Assembly (NCBI GenBank): GCA_943787575.1 | Contig: CALSMY010000013.1 | Span: 1 to 64,000, forward strand | Origin: an uncultured Opitutales bacterium | GTDB taxonomy: Bacteria; Verrucomicrobiota; Verrucomicrobiia; Opitutales; Seribacteraceae | Direction: 5' to 3' | DNA: 64,000 nt | Shown here: in pieces, positions 7,652-15,324 of the stretch | Position numbering within the stretch: the stretch's first letter is position 1 | How the letters are laid out: each line of letters opens with the position of its first letter | Notes under the pieces: generated by a model | Seen by the model: the letters and a program-made list of their open reading frames with translations, nothing else | Databases searched by the model: none | What the model was told of the DNA's origin: nothing | Translations under genes and position numbers: made by a program

Positions 7652-8553
7652 AGTTCATTTAACAAATTTTCATAAACAGGAACAATGTATGTTTTAGCAA
7701 TTTCCTTAAATTGGATTTCATTAAATGCATACCCTTTCACATAATTGCATAAGGCACATGCAAAAAACTATATTATCTGCTGTATAGTTTTTTAATGAAT
7801 CTTTTCTATCAATAGTTAAATTTTGTGCAGTCGAAGCACTTTTAATAAGTGAAGATTTCACAAGTAGATAATTTTCCAATGTGATGTTACAATAGTGGCA
7901 AACTTGCTCTTGCATTTCATACCATTCAACAAATTCATCTCTTGTAATTCGGAGTAAATTTCTACCACTTTCTTTATCAGATGCTTTTAGTGAAGTGTAA
8001 TGTCCTTTAGCAGTTCTTCTGTGTTTAACTCTGTAACTTTTTATTGAGTCTGCTTTTTCAATTCTTCTTTTTTGGCCGTACTCCCTATATTTTACGGGTT
8101 TTTTACTTACTTTAAGTTTTTGAATCTCGTTAAAACATTTTTTACATTGAGACTGTTTTCCATCAATGGATTCATAGGAAGCATTATAAAATTCGTCTAG
8201 TGGTTTTCTATTGTCGCACACAGAGCATTTCTTTCCGTGGTTCTTCCTGTACTCTATTTTTAGTTGTACAATAGAAAGACCAAGAGAATCAATTCGGTGC
8301 TTAATCTGATTTTCAGTCTTTTTAGAACTTTAGAAATTTTTTTTCTTAGACACATCTTTCCCAAGACTTTCCTTCAAAAATTCATCTTGTTGTTCAACCC
8401 AAGACTCCACCTCATAATCCAATCCAACACCAGATTTCCACTTGTAGTAAGTACTTTTGGATACACCTAGTTTCTTTAAGTCTTTTGAAATATTATTCGA
8501 GGATTGTAACTTTTTTAAAATCTTAAGTTTTTCATCCTACTTCTTATTTTCAT
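7648..8553 (-). pseudogene. HTH plus HNH endonuclease-like gene, several disruptions
   Basis: Read leftward from about 8553, the sequence encodes a helix-turn-helix region (ISKDLKKLGVSKSTYYKW), a charged linker, a zinc finger (CSVCDNRKPLDEFYN...CKKC) and an HNH core (CHYC, LTIDRKDSLKNYTADNIVF, CALCN). It is broken by a stop near the start region, an in-frame TAA at 8329-8331, and a one-base insertion in an A6 run at 7762-7767. After the last break the proper frame continues FACALCNYVKGYAF to a stop at 7648. Only the middle part (7721-8221) stays open. The HTH resembles transposase or homing-type DNA readers. Three independent lesions argue for real decay. Confidence 0.6.
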
Positions 8554-8710
8554 GAATTTATGCCTAAGAGAATATCCCAAATGCTAGAAAGTTAAAATAT
8601 CATTTGCAAAAATAACCCATAAAAAAGTCAGGGGTTCTTGTGCGGAATTAAATGCAAAGACCTAAATAAACATTTAGAAAAAATATTGAAATATAGTGTG
8701 TACTACCGAG

Positions 8711-8982
8711 TACGGATTCGAAGAGAAGACGGTTCCGTCCGAGAATCTTCTTCTAGGGAGTGAAAAGATGTTTATTCAAGAAACCAATACGGATTAGAAG
8801 AGAAGACTGGATCCATTAGAGAGTCTTCCTTCAACGACCGAAAAGATATCTATACAAAAAACAAGTATGGGCTCGAAGAAAAGACTGGGAGTTTAAGGAA
8901 AAACTCTAGCGGAGGATTTGATATCTACAAAAAGAACAAGTACGGATTGGAAGAGAAAGTGGGATCCGTTAAATCGAAGTGA
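8711..8982 (+). repeat. Tandem 75-78-bp repeat, remnant of a repeat-protein gene
   Basis: Four copies begin TAC/TAT-GG at 8711, 8788, 8866 and 8941 (spacings 77, 78, 75). Copies 2-4 translate in one frame as about 26-residue units, KYGLEEKTGSIRESSF..DIYTKN, ending in a stop at 8980-8982. The 77-bp first unit shifts frame, and no start codon serves the array, so the gene is degenerate. Similar KYG..xGS units occur in repeat proteins of unknown role. 8554-8710 shows no gene. Confidence 0.6.
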
Positions 8983-8995
8983 GATCCATTCAAAT

Positions 8996-9211
8996 TTAGT
9001 ATGCCTCAATTGTAAACCGCTCAAGAGCATCAAGCACTTCAACTAGATTAAACCTCACAGACCTTCCAAGTTTAATAAATGGTATTTCGCGGTTGGTCAT
9101 CATAGTACTTAGTTTTCGTTCAGAGATATTAAGATACCTAGCCATTTCTTTTCTGCTCATTAGTCCCCGCACTCTAAAATCTATTTTTTCGTGAAAATTT
9201 ATATCTTTCAT
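8996..9211 (-). CDS. AlpA/excisionase-family helix-turn-helix protein
   Basis: 71 residues with a MerR-like winged HTH (about 17-68): SRKEMARYLNISERKLSTMM, then a wing ending IKLGRSVRFNLVEV. This is the HTH_17/AlpA class that serves as recombination directionality factor or integrase activator in tRNA-targeted islands. ATG start at 9211. It sits at the opposite end of the island from the integrase, so it probably controls excision. The reading frame is intact. Confidence 0.8.
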   Translation of the reverse strand: MKDINFHEKIDFRVRGLMSRKEMARYLNISERKLSTMMTNREIPFIKLGRSVRFNLVEVLDALERFTIEAY

Positions 9212-9291
9212 ACAGATATAATAAGAACTTAAATAAAAAATTCTAAAAAAGTTGAAATAAATATTACGAACGGCGGTACATCTGTGAGTCC

Positions 9292-9313
9292 ACTGTCAGT
9301 TTACTGTCAGTTT
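9292..9313 (+). repeat. Two tandem copies of ACTGTCAGTTT
   Basis: An exact 11-bp unit is repeated head to tail (9292-9302, 9303-9313), upstream of the AlpA-like gene and at the right end of the island. The period equals that of the repeat beside the integrase. It may bind an excisionase or integrase. A looser pair, ACCATGCAAGTTATTGC / ACCTTGCAAGTCTTTGC, lies nearby between 9336 and 9425. No gene is seen in 9212-9441. Confidence 0.45.
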
Positions 9314-9441
9314 TTTTGCAATTTCAGGCTAAACCATGCAAGTTATTGCAAAATAGATACCGACAGGCTGAAAGTGAAATTAAGACCGAAAACTCAGATC
9401 ATTAGCTACCTTGCAAGTCTTTGCCGCTTAATGCAAGAGAG

Positions 9442-9524
9442 TGCCCGAGGTGGGACTTGAACCCACACTCACTAGGTGAAACGGATTTTAAGTCCGCAGC
9501 GTCTACCATTCCGCCACTCGGGCA
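9442..9524 (-). tRNA. tRNA-Leu(TAA)
   Basis: Reading the minus strand: acceptor TGCCCGA pairs with TCGGGCA, a G-rich D-arm, anticodon stem GCGGA/TCCGT around loop CTTAAAA (anticodon TAA), a long class II variable arm, and T-arm GTGGGTTCAAGTCCCAC. All stems pair. CCA is not encoded. Its 3' end faces the mobile island, a common geometry for a second integration site, but no duplicated 3' segment was found on the far side. 9525-9674 holds no gene. Confidence 0.95.
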
Positions 9525-9674
9525 TTCATGAGTTATGTCATAACAATCTTCTGATGAAGAATCGATAATAAATTCTATTCCTTAACCAGACTTTCTAATT
9601 TTTTGCGTCAGAGGATATTTTTTTTGCAAAATGTAGTCCTTGCATTCGTAAATCTACTATGATTCAAAAGATAT

Positions 9675-10088
9675 ATGAATGAAAGGATTCTATTTGTAGA
9701 TGATGAGGAATCTATTCTCCGTGGGATCAAATTGAATCTTGGTAGAACCTTTGCAGTGACAGTCGCAAATGGTCCCTATGAGGCAATCGAGATTATAAAT
9801 GCACAGGGACATTTTCCCGTTGTAGTTTCGGACATGCGCATGCCCAAAATGGATGGTGCCACACTCTTGAGAACTATCAAAGAGAGTAACCCTGAAACCA
9901 TGTGTATTTTACTAACTGGTCATGCCGACTTTGAATTTGGAGGTGCTGAAGCCGTACAGTCCGGCTTACTTTTTAAAATACTCAACAAGCCCTGTCCTCC
10001 CGATAAATTAAAGGCAACTATACAAGCTGCCCTAAACTTTAAGGGCGGGGAACAAGAGGAAGAAAAAGCTCCGGACTTTGTTCTTTAA
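9675..10088 (+). CDS. Response regulator, receiver domain only plus acidic tail
   Basis: 137 residues, CheY-like receiver. Acidic pocket Asp9-Asp10-Glu11, phospho-acceptor Asp53 in VVSDMRMPKMDG, Thr81 in LLTGHAD and Lys105 in LNKPC complete the conserved set. No output domain; an acidic tail of about 15 residues (GEQEEEKAPD) follows. The pattern VSDMRMPKMDG.TLL is that of RpfG-type regulators, suggesting a stand-alone receiver that passes phosphate or docks on a partner protein. No histidine kinase is adjacent. It converges on cstA. Confidence 0.88.
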   Translation: MNERILFVDDEESILRGIKLNLGRTFAVTVANGPYEAIEIINAQGHFPVVVSDMRMPKMDGATLLRTIKESNPETMCILLTGHADFEFGGAEAVQSGLLFKILNKPCPPDKLKATIQAALNFKGGEQEEEKAPDFVL

Positions 10089-10119
10089 ATAAATCTAAAA
10101 AGAGGAGTGCCCTGCTTGC

Positions 10120-11738
10120 TCAATGATCCGAGCGAACTGCTTTCCAGGAAACTAAGGTAAGGTAGCACCCTAAAATAATCATAGCCACCGAGGTTCCTCC
10201 AATCAACGAATTCAATCCATTCGTAAATGCCATCCACACCAAGGCGATCATAGGCATGATAATCATTAAAATCGCTGGCCATAAGGCAAATCCAAACGCG
10301 GTTCCTCGAACCTTCAGGAATACCACAAAGGTAAGCAAAGCAAAGGCGGCAAGCAAGTTGATTGGTTGCTCCAAACAAGGGCCATATTGCTTTCCAGACC
10401 GGCATGAGCTGACCATCAGGACCAGGAAAAGATTGAAAAACCAAAAGAGCAGGAAGGAGGAGGGCTCCAACCGTTCCAAGGTATCGACTTGCCTGGTTTC
10501 TCCAGGAAAATAAGTTCTTCGATCAAAAAACGAGTCAGGCGTGTACAGGTATCTAGCGTTGTTAGTAAAAAGGTGCTAATTGCAAGCATGGCGAATTCCA
10601 CGCCAATTTTGGCAGGTATTCCCAAAGCGGCAAAAAACTTAGATGCCCCGGTTGCAAAAATGGCAACGGGAGTTCCCCCACTCTCCCTTTCCCCGACCGT
10701 TAAAACAGCCACACAAGCAAGAGCAAAAACCGCAAGTACGCCTTCCAGCAACATTGATCCATAGGTAACCCGACGAGTATCGCTTTCCTGGCGGATTTGT
10801 TTGGAAGTTGTACCACTAGCCACAATGCTGTGAAAGCCACTGCAGGCACCACATGCAACCGTGATAAAAAGAAATGGCACCAGCATACCAAGTTTTTCTG
10901 ACTCCCAGGCTATAAAGGCAGGGAGTTGAAGAGATTCTCCGGCAGTTAACATTCCAACTGCCCCAAGTGCCAAGATTGCGTAGAGAAAACCCGCACTCAA
11001 AAAATCACGAGGTTGCAATAATATCCCTACAGGTAAAACCGCAGCACAAAAGCAATAGGCCAAGGTAATTCCAATCCATGTATCTTTAGAGAGAGATATC
11101 ATGGGGAAATAATGTCCGATACCCAGCCCCAAAAAGGTAAGCGGAAAAAAGATCCAAGCAAGTTGAGACAGCGAGAATCTTCCCGAACGGAGCAATAGTC
11201 CAAAGACCACCGCCACTAAGATGAACCAACCCGAAGCCGTTGCCACTGCTGGTTGCTTGGTAAAGGTATTGGCGGTTAGGTCAAGAAATACGATAATTAC
11301 ATAGACCAAGGCAAAAAGGACAAAGATTAGAAAAAGTTTGCCTGCCCGCTCCCCGACCAATCCTTTCATCACATCAGCAATGGAACGTCCTTGGTTCCTC
11401 AGGGACATAAAAGCACTCCCAAAATCATGCACACCTCCGACAAAAATCGCCCCCACTAATATCCATATCCAGGTAGGTCCCCACCCGAAGTAAGTGGCGG
11501 CAAGAATAGGCCCGACAATAGGACCCGCCCCCGCAATGGAAGAAAAATGGTGCCCAAAAAGAACGGATGCCCGGGTAGGAGAATAATCAACCCCGTCTTC
11601 TTGTGACTTAGCTGGAGTTTCCCGAGAATCATCCAACCCGCACCTATTGCTAAGGAACTTCCCGTATAATCGATAGGCAAAAAGAAAAATCAGCGAACTG
11701 GAAAGAAGAATAAAGGGAAGCATTTTTGAATGATGCAA
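10120..11738 (-). CDS. cstA: Carbon starvation protein CstA-like peptide transporter, two frameshifts
   Basis: A multi-pass inner-membrane transporter of the CstA family (peptide or pyruvate uptake). The N-terminal 420 codons (from 11738) include [21 protein letters not shown], the family signature, GGVHDFG and [18 protein letters not shown]. Near 10502-10510 the signal jumps frame and continues [19 protein letters not shown] ... [14 protein letters not shown]. Near 10353-10361 it jumps again to [14 protein letters not shown] and runs to the stop at 10120. Each jump is cured by removing one base from a two-base run. Total coding length fits about 539 residues, near the shorter CstA forms. Possibly intact in the organism. 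Confidence 0.8.
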
Positions 11739-11815
11739 GAATAAGAATACTTGGCAAGTTACAGATACCTTTTAGGGGTATCATAAATGTGAACGTGTTC
11801 AAATAACTCACCAAT

Positions 11816-11852
11816 AAAAAAACTCCCATGAACTTAGAAATTCAAGGGAGTT
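11816..11852 (-). terminator. Rho-independent terminator, minus strand
   Basis: AACTCCC (11821-11827) pairs with GGGAGTT (11846-11852). On the minus strand the stem is followed by a run of T (A-run at 11816-11822 on the plus strand). It would end a leftward transcript entering from about 12330, where two small ORFs lie. No cstA signal is involved, since cstA starts further left at 11738. Confidence 0.6.
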
Positions 11853-11956
11853 AATGAGGTATAAAATTCGGCGAAATTTAAAGGTACATTCAACTAAGCG
11901 TGCCTTTTGTTTATCTTGCTAGTCAGGGCGACTAGTTGACCGAAGAAGAAATCAAA

Positions 11957-12094
11957 TTAAACTCGCGAGGGAGGATGCCGTGGATTGACCAAGATTACCC
12001 GCGGTCTTCGCCTCCAGTCTTCACTCTCATTGTCCAAATTCTTCCTACCTTCTAAACGAATCTTCTTCCGTATTGGTTTACTGCAAATTTTCAT
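11957..12094 (-). CDS. Putative 45-residue basic protein, second ORF of a small-ORF pair
   Basis: ATG at 12094, one base after the stop of the upstream 61-residue ORF, with GGGAAG as a possible ribosome binding site inside that ORF. The product is Arg/Lys-rich (MKICSKPIRKKIRLEG start; WRRRPRVILVNPRHPP near the end). No family recognised. Its support is position: coupled spacing, a promoter-like sequence before the pair and a terminator after it. It may be an artefact of an untranslated RNA. Confidence 0.3.
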   Translation of the reverse strand: MKICSKPIRKKIRLEGRKNLDNESEDWRRRPRVILVNPRHPPSRV

Positions 12095-12095
12095 T

Positions 12096-12281
12096 TCAAC
12101 TTCCCTTCTTTTGATCAACTAACAACGATACAAAAAAATTTGAAAACAATGGCACTTTTGAACCACAAAATTCTGGGTTTATTAAAAGTTCAGAAGTTCT
12201 GGTCGGTGGACTTCGCCAACTTGACAGACAAGTCGTCGAAGCAGGGGCAGTTTGATATTCCCATCTCATGGAATTGATCAT
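12096..12281 (-). CDS. Putative 61-residue small protein, first ORF of a small-ORF pair
   Basis: ATG at 12281 with AAAGGA nine bases upstream, a strong ribosome binding site for this genome. The peptide begins MINSMRWEYQTAPASTTCLS and ends with a hydrophobic stretch and a basic tail (DQKKGS). No family recognised and no signal peptide. No maturation enzyme gene adjoins it. The rest of 11739-12533 contains a hairpin at 12315-12333 and no other candidate gene. Could equally be the body of a regulatory RNA. Confidence 0.35.
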   Translation of the reverse strand: MINSMRWEYQTAPASTTCLSSWRSPPTRTSELLINPEFCGSKVPLFSNFFVSLLVDQKKGS

Positions 12282-12335
12282 AGTTTCATTCCTTTCGTTG
12301 CGTTATTGTTTGAACACTCCTCCCGCAGGAGTGCT

Positions 12336-12364
12336 TATAGATTAGACAAAAAGGTGAAAAGCAA
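12336..12364 (-). promoter_or_regulatory. Candidate sigma-70-like promoter for the small-ORF pair
   Basis: On the minus strand TTGCTT (12364-12359) and TCTATA (12341-12336) are separated by exactly 17 bp. Transcription starting a few bases on would open with a perfect hairpin, CACTCCT-GCGGG-AGGAGTG (12333-12315), then the ribosome binding site of the 61-residue ORF. Match to consensus is partial. Confidence 0.3.
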
Positions 12365-12533
12365 GCCTGGTAAAACGAGGTAATCTTGCAAAGTAGAGAC
12401 GAAAAAGATAGTGCGAGTATTCGGAATACCCACAATTGCCAGTTTGGCATATCGCTTACATCCACACCTTAAAAAAACTCAAACATCTAAAAGATGCAAA
12501 TTTTTGACCGATTATTTTCTCACAGTTTAATCT

Positions 12534-12875
12534 ATGCCTAAAGTATTTAAACAACTGCGGTCGAATTTAGTACCCAAAATCCTGGCTAGTGCTGCTTTTT
12601 GCCTACTATTGGCTTGTGCCCCATCTGCACCTGAGGTTGTCAAGGATTGGCAGGACCAAGGGTGGAGTCTTGTGGATGTTCACGGGACTGAAGGACCTGT
12701 TGAAAGATACGGGAAATTAATGAGCAAAAAAGCACAAGCCGTGGAAGCTTCGTGGATTGAAAACGGTAAGCGGTCCACAAAGGTTTATTCACAAACCAAT
12801 CATTTCATCCTTGTTTTGCGTTTTTTTAAAAAAAATGGTGATCAATTTGCAGTGGTCATGAAAAAAAGGAAATAA
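12534..12875 (+). CDS. Small putative lipoprotein
   Basis: 113 residues. A basic start (MPKVFKQLRSNLVPK) precedes a hydrophobic helix ending LLLAC, so Cys28 is the predicted lipidation site. The mature part is about 85 residues, rich in charged residues, ending VVMKKRK. No family recognised. It runs into a bidirectional terminator shared with glnII. ATG at 12534; the reading frame is the only good one here. Confidence 0.65.
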   Translation: MPKVFKQLRSNLVPKILASAAFCLLLACAPSAPEVVKDWQDQGWSLVDVHGTEGPVERYGKLMSKKAQAVEASWIENGKRSTKVYSQTNHFILVLRFFKKNGDQFAVVMKKRK

Positions 12876-12907
12876 AAAAGGCGATGAATTCCTTCACCGC
12901 CTTTTTT
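12874..12907. terminator. Bidirectional rho-independent terminator between lipoprotein gene and glnII
   Basis: AAAAAAGGCG-A-TGAA-TTCC-TTCA-C-CGCCTTTTTT forms a stem of GGCG/CGCC plus TGAA/TTCA flanked by A6 and T6 runs, so it can end transcripts arriving from both sides. Confidence 0.85.
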
Positions 12908-12929
12908 AAAATTAAGACCTGAAAAACAA

Positions 12930-13946
12930 TTAGGACAATGCTTCCTTGGTTGTTTTGATGATGGCCGCAGCAATCCTGTAAGGATCACCGTTGGATGCCG
13001 GTCTGCGATCTTCCAAACGACCTTTCCAGCCGTCCTGAATTGTACCAACTGGGATACGAATGGAAGCACCACGATCGGAAACTCCGTAACTGAATTTGTC
13101 AATTGACTGAGTTTCGTGCAAGCCGGTGAGACGTTGATTATTTTCTGCTCCGTATACGGAAACATGACGGTCAATGTTCTTTCCGAATTCTTCACAGATT
13201 TTCTTGAATAAGGCTTCACCACCTTCTTCACGCATTGCTTCGTTAGAAAAGTTGGCATGCATGCCTGAACCGTTCCAATCTCCCTTAATGGGTTTAGGGT
13301 GAAGATCAATTGCGATGTCGTAAGTTTCGGCGGTGCGCTCCAAAAGGTAGCGAGCCAACCAAATCTGATCACCTGCACTTTTAGCTCCTTTGGCAAATAT
13401 TTGATATTCCCATTGCCCCATCATTACCTCGGCGTTGATACCCTCAACATTTAAACCGGCTTCAAGACAAAGATGCAAATGTTCGTCGACTAATTCACGA
13501 CCCTTGGTATTGCGAGCCCCGACTGAAGTGTAGTAAGGGCCTTGTGGGCCAGGGTATCCGCCTTGGGGAAAGCCAAGTGGCAGATCAGTCTCGAGATCGA
13601 TCAGGGTGTATTCCTGTTCGAAACCAAACCAAAAATCTTGATCATCATCATCAATCGTGGCACGACCATTAGATTCATGAGGTGTACCATCTGGATTGAG
13701 AACTTCACACATGACCAACCATCCATTTCCGCCGAAACGGTCTGGATCTTCAATCAGATGAACAGGCTCCAATAGACAGTCCGAGGAACCGCCTTCAGCT
13801 TGTTCCGTAGAGGATCCATCAAAAGACCATTGTTTGACATCTTCCAGCTTCCCACTGAAATCTTCAACGATCAACGTTTTACCGCGCAGGCTTTGTGTCG
13901 GCTTGTAGCCGTCGAGCCATATATATTCTAACTTGTGCTTACTCAT
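12930..13946 (-). CDS. glnII: Glutamine synthetase type II (GlnII, eukaryotic-like)
   Basis: Makes glutamine from glutamate, ammonium and ATP in the cytosol. The N-terminal beta-grasp begins YIWLDGYKPTQSLRGKT (8-24), diagnostic of GSII. Catalytic segments follow: SFDGSSTEQA (41-50), WFGFEQEYTL (106-115), GSGMHANFS (226-234) and DRGASIRIP (291-299). 338 residues matches GSII (about 340-370) and not the 470-residue GSI. Start ATG at 13946. It stands alone between a bidirectional terminator and a 180-bp intergenic stretch that shows no clear regulatory motif. No adenylylation site is expected in this class. Confidence 0.96.
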   Translation of the reverse strand: MSKHKLEYIWLDGYKPTQSLRGKTLIVEDFSGKLEDVKQWSFDGSSTEQAEGGSSDCLLEPVHLIEDPDRFGGNGWLVMCEVLNPDGTPHESNGRATIDDDDQDFWFGFEQEYTLIDLETDLPLGFPQGGYPGPQGPYYTSVGARNTKGRELVDEHLHLCLEAGLNVEGINAEVMMGQWEYQIFAKGAKSAGDQIWLARYLLERTAETYDIAIDLHPKPIKGDWNGSGMHANFSNEAMREEGGEALFKKICEEFGKNIDRHVSVYGAENNQRLTGLHETQSIDKFSYGVSDRGASIRIPVGTIQDGWKGRLEDRRPASNGDPYRIAAAIIKTTKEALS

Positions 13947-14126
13947 AGGTTTAAGGGTTTAAATGTCTGGGTTAGACGGTGTGCCGGGTAGCGAGCCAAC
14001 ACACAACCTATCTAGCAAAACGAATGCCAAACCCAATTACGAGCAACAAATGTAAAAGAATTTATCCGGTTCGAAAGAAAATGGATAAATATGAACAGCG
14101 GGAAATAAAGGCGGAAAAAATTGAAT

Positions 14127-14699
14127 TTAGTTAAGAGAAGGATTTTCTGGCTCGTTGGCCAGAAGTTTCATTTCATCACTAACTCCGGATATTGCTGATT
14201 TCCAACAATCTGCATGGGTATGGACCTTCTCAAAAAGGCCAAGATTAAGTGAGGAAACCAGCCATGAATCGACTTTTAGTTCCTTTTCCAACTGACCTGG
14301 AGACCACCCTGAATGGCCTAAGAAGCAGGCAATTTTTATATTTTTGTTTTCCTCCCGCAGAGATTCAGCTTTGGAAATATCTATACCAAAATGTAAACGA
14401 AAGGTCTGGGCGTTATCTTTCCAGTCCCAAGCAGCAATAATTAACTTTTCTTTGTCAACTGGACCACCATCGAAAACCTCCGCTTCGCCAAGAGCAAAGT
14501 TTTTAAACTGATCATCCAATTGGAAAAGTTGTTTGCCAAGGGGGCGATTAAGAATGACACCAAGAGTTCCTTCGTCTTCACAGTGATTGGAAAGAAAAAC
14601 AATGCTCTTGTAAAAGTTCGGATCCTGTAAAGAAGGATGAGACAGCAAAATACTGCCTGACAAAGTGGTTGCTTGCTTAAATCTAGATGTGACGTTCAA
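14127..14699 (-). CDS. YqgE/AlgH family protein
   Basis: 190 residues of the UPF0301 family. The pattern SGSILLSHPSLQDPNFYKSIVFL, GTLGVILNRPLG, FDGGPV and FLGHSGWSPGQLE matches the family throughout. Biochemical role is unsettled; relatives have been tied to transcription control of alginate genes. The start is a TTG at 14699; no closer ATG fits. The C-terminus is somewhat divergent (CWKSAISG). It precedes no obvious partner and follows the short conserved protein at 14753-15109 with a 53-bp gap. Confidence 0.88.
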   Translation of the reverse strand: MNVTSRFKQATTLSGSILLSHPSLQDPNFYKSIVFLSNHCEDEGTLGVILNRPLGKQLFQLDDQFKNFALGEAEVFDGGPVDKEKLIIAAWDWKDNAQTFRLHFGIDISKAESLREENKNIKIACFLGHSGWSPGQLEKELKVDSWLVSSLNLGLFEKVHTHADCWKSAISGVSDEMKLLANEPENPSLN

Positions 14700-14752
14700 G
14701 AACTACAACCTACCCGAACTTGGGCGAAAAAATCAAGTCTGGTTGTAGATTT

Positions 14753-15109
14753 TTAGTTTCCTGCTGTAACTGGAACGCTTTCAGTCGCATCAACTTTGCT
14801 CTTTTTAGAAGCATCTGAGGAAGAAGATTTTGCTGCCTTGGCGTCTTCCTCCAACTCGCCGGGAACTTCGGGCGGTGCGGTCACTTCGGCGTCTCCCCAT
14901 TGCTCCTCATAGAGAGCTTTTAGGTGACTAAATACTTCTACAATCGCAACATCATCTTCAATCTCAAAGAGTTTGAGAATCAACTCCCTATTATTGCGTA
15001 GTTGTAGGCGTTTGCCCAGAGTCTCCATGCCACGGTAGCTATTTATGACATCGCGGGCTTCATCCTGTTTATCCAAAATTCTCTTCGCTTCTCTATATGT
15101 TATTCCCAT
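14753..15109 (-). CDS. Conserved hypothetical protein with disordered C-terminus
   Basis: 118 residues from the ATG at 15109, which has a good ribosome binding site (AAGGA). A longer frame back to 15181 is open but has no such site. The first 75 residues are helical and charged (ITYREAKRILDKQDEARDVIN), the last 40 low-complexity Glu/Ser/Lys/Ala. No family recognised. It may be a small scaffold or regulator. It lies in the same direction as yqgE and could be co-transcribed. 15182-15271 has no gene. Confidence 0.55.
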   Translation of the reverse strand: MGITYREAKRILDKQDEARDVINSYRGMETLGKRLQLRNNRELILKLFEIEDDVAIVEVFSHLKALYEEQWGDAEVTAPPEVPGELEEDAKAAKSSSSDASKKSKVDATESVPVTAGN

Positions 15110-15271
15110 TTTAATTCCTTTTTTAAGGTTACCACTTTTTAGATAGGTAAAAGAATCCCAATAGATTGTTCCACCATCCATTCACACCTTTACCATTACT
15201 CAGGAATTCGACCAATTCGATTAAAAAATGTTAAAATAACGATTTTTTTTATTCACATAGGGCAAAAACTA

Positions 15272-15303
15272 AAATGGACGGTTCCCGAAAGAACCGTCCA
15301 TTT
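15272..15303 (-). terminator. Rho-independent terminator after the sugar isomerase-like gene
   Basis: Perfect 13-bp stem AAATGGACGGTTC / GAACCGTCCATTT with a 6-nt loop; on the minus strand it is followed by a T5 run. It lies 22 bp beyond the stop of the leftward gene at 15325. Confidence 0.9.
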
Positions 15304-15324
15304 ATCAAAAAAAAGCCTTATTTT

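Noticed and set aside
7131-8553. Programmed ribosomal frameshifting in the HNH genes
   Set aside because: In-frame stops accompany the shifts and no slippery site plus pseudoknot is evident; decay is simpler.
8711-8982. CRISPR-like array
   Set aside because: Units of 75-78 bp repeat without unique spacers and translate as a protein repeat; no cas gene is nearby.
9442-9524. tRNA-Leu as the insertion site of the whole island
   Set aside because: Its 3' end faces the island but no duplicated 3' fragment exists at the left side, where the break is in tRNA-Val instead.
12315-12333. Hairpin CACTCCT-CCCGC-AGGAGTG as a terminator
   Set aside because: No T-run follows on either strand; more likely a 5' leader hairpin of the small-ORF unit.
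12842-13396. 184-codon minus-strand frame inside glnII
   Set aside because: Overlaps glnII in another frame on the same strand; glnII is fully conserved there.
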